Of a stretch of DNA of 64,000 nt, positions 63,330 through 64,000 are shown in pieces (the first letter of the stretch is position 1; the number at the start of each line of letters is the position of its first letter). The translations under genes were made by a program, and so were the position numbers. Origin of the DNA: G963664835 sp963664835. GTDB taxonomy: Bacteria > Chloroflexota > UBA6077 > FW602-bin22 > JBCLEL01. The stretch lies in contig CAXXUG010000013.1 in the NCBI GenBank assembly GCA_963664835.2, positions 62,001-126,000 on the forward strand, written 5' to 3'. Under the pieces are notes generated by a model. The model made no database searches and was not told the DNA's origin. It worked only from the letters and a program-made list of their open reading frames with translations.

Positions 63330-64000
63330 AATGTAGCGCGGTCGAAGACCACGCGAGGCGAGGGACTTGTCCCCAACTCAAGGCGCACAGCAAGGTCGCC
63401 CTGTCGGTGTTTCCACCGGCGACGTTTCAACCACCTAGGTGACCGTAGGCGCGATTCGCGAATCGCCCTGGGCGGGGCGCGGCAAACTCCCGCCGGCTGA
63501 TCCGCCGATCGTCACCTGAATGGTGTGAAAGCCTCACAATTGGCACCAAAATGAGGGGCATGGTTGAGGGGTGGGGATGGGAAATGTAGCGCGGGGGCTT
63601 GTCCCCCGCTGGGGTCAGGGCGGGGAGCGGGAGAATCCGCCGTGCCAATTTGCTGAACCAACCCACGACTCCGGCTTTACATCCCTTGGCGTGCCGGCCC
63701 CTGCCGGCATGAGCGATTGGTACGAAAATGACCTTGCCCGCCTTGGATCGTGACCTCGAAACCCACCAATCCCCGCAATCGTCATTGCTATGAAAATAGA
63801 TGAATTCTCTAACTTCTTCTAACTGGCGTCCCACCATTTTCATCCTCTTATGCGGGCTGCACAAGGCCATGGTGATTCCCGCGATGGCGGGAATCCAGAG
63901 GGGCGGGGAAGGGAAATGTAGCGCGGCCGAAGGCTACGCAAGGCGAGTCGAAGACTACGCGAGGCGAGGCGCTCGTCCCCCGGTCCCCACAGACCGGCAA
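63330..64000. repeat. Repeat mosaic to window end
   Basis: Module B variant at 63331-63380, module E at 63523-63536, module A at 63583-63611, module C at 63679-63732, module D at 63872-63898, and a module B carrying an internal duplication (63914-63995; GAAGACTACGCGAGGCGAG repeated). The gap 63244-64000 has no gene. Confidence 0.75.

Overview
This 64 kb window looks like chromosomal DNA from a free-living or host-associated bacterium with GC-rich genes and frequent TTG/GTG starts. The gene styles (a plsX-fabF pair behind gyrB, DUF4446 and DUF503 proteins, several Gfo/Idh/MocA dehydrogenases, a NuoL/HyfE/NuoN-like membrane trio) and the heavy load of short palindromic intergenic repeats suggest Chloroflexota, perhaps a Dehalococcoidia/SAR202-like lineage. 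That placement is inference from gene content; no rRNA or tRNA gene was seen.

Layout. 0-5 kb: truncated squalene/phytoene synthase (HpnC-like), a saccharopine-dehydrogenase-like reductase, a compact two-gene nuclease unit (RusA-like resolvase translationally coupled to a PD-(D/E)XK-HEPN protein) behind a perfect 33-bp palindrome, a ROK kinase and an OB-fold lipoprotein/membrane protein. 5.5-11.5 kb: housekeeping run gyrB-plsX-fabF-membrane protein-greA-like. 11.5-15.3 kb: heat-shock pair, clpB and hsp20, transcribed divergently. 16-21.3 kb: DapA-family aldolase/lyase, two Gfo/Idh/MocA dehydrogenases, a small HEPN-like protein and an FAH-family hydrolase, probably sugar-acid or aromatic-acid catabolism. 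21.2-25.3 kb: rplS-rnhB-yraN, a secreted HNH nuclease with a homopolymer frameshift, DUF503 and an EamA exporter. 26-36 kb: FGGY kinase, an XRE-ImmA/PIN toxin-antitoxin-like pair, class IV aminotransferase, CYTH protein, a NUDIX-eIF2B fusion, an orphan MntA with a hepT stump, DUF1643, YqeY and TenA. 36.6-43.2 kb: VOC protein, an unusual MetG lacking KMSKS lysines, methyltransferase, cupin epimerase, transposase stump and glpD. 43-49.6 kb: EVE, tsaD, a convergent trehalose-phosphate synthase/phosphatase pair, DUF4446 and a frameshifted SAM hydrolase. 49.6-54.2 kb: three complex-I/Mrp-like membrane subunits, then prs. 55-63.2 kb: three large glycosidases (GH38, GHL6/beta-galactosidase-like, GH116).

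Nearly every intergenic gap longer than about 300 bp is filled with a mosaic of short palindromic modules (about 20 copies of a module built on gcgggggcttgtcccccgc, plus others). They end exactly where a transposase and a hepT toxin are cut off, so they appear to be scars or agents of gene loss and cassette shuffling. Three genes carry single-base indels in G/C homopolymer runs, which may be real phase variation or decay, or assembly error.
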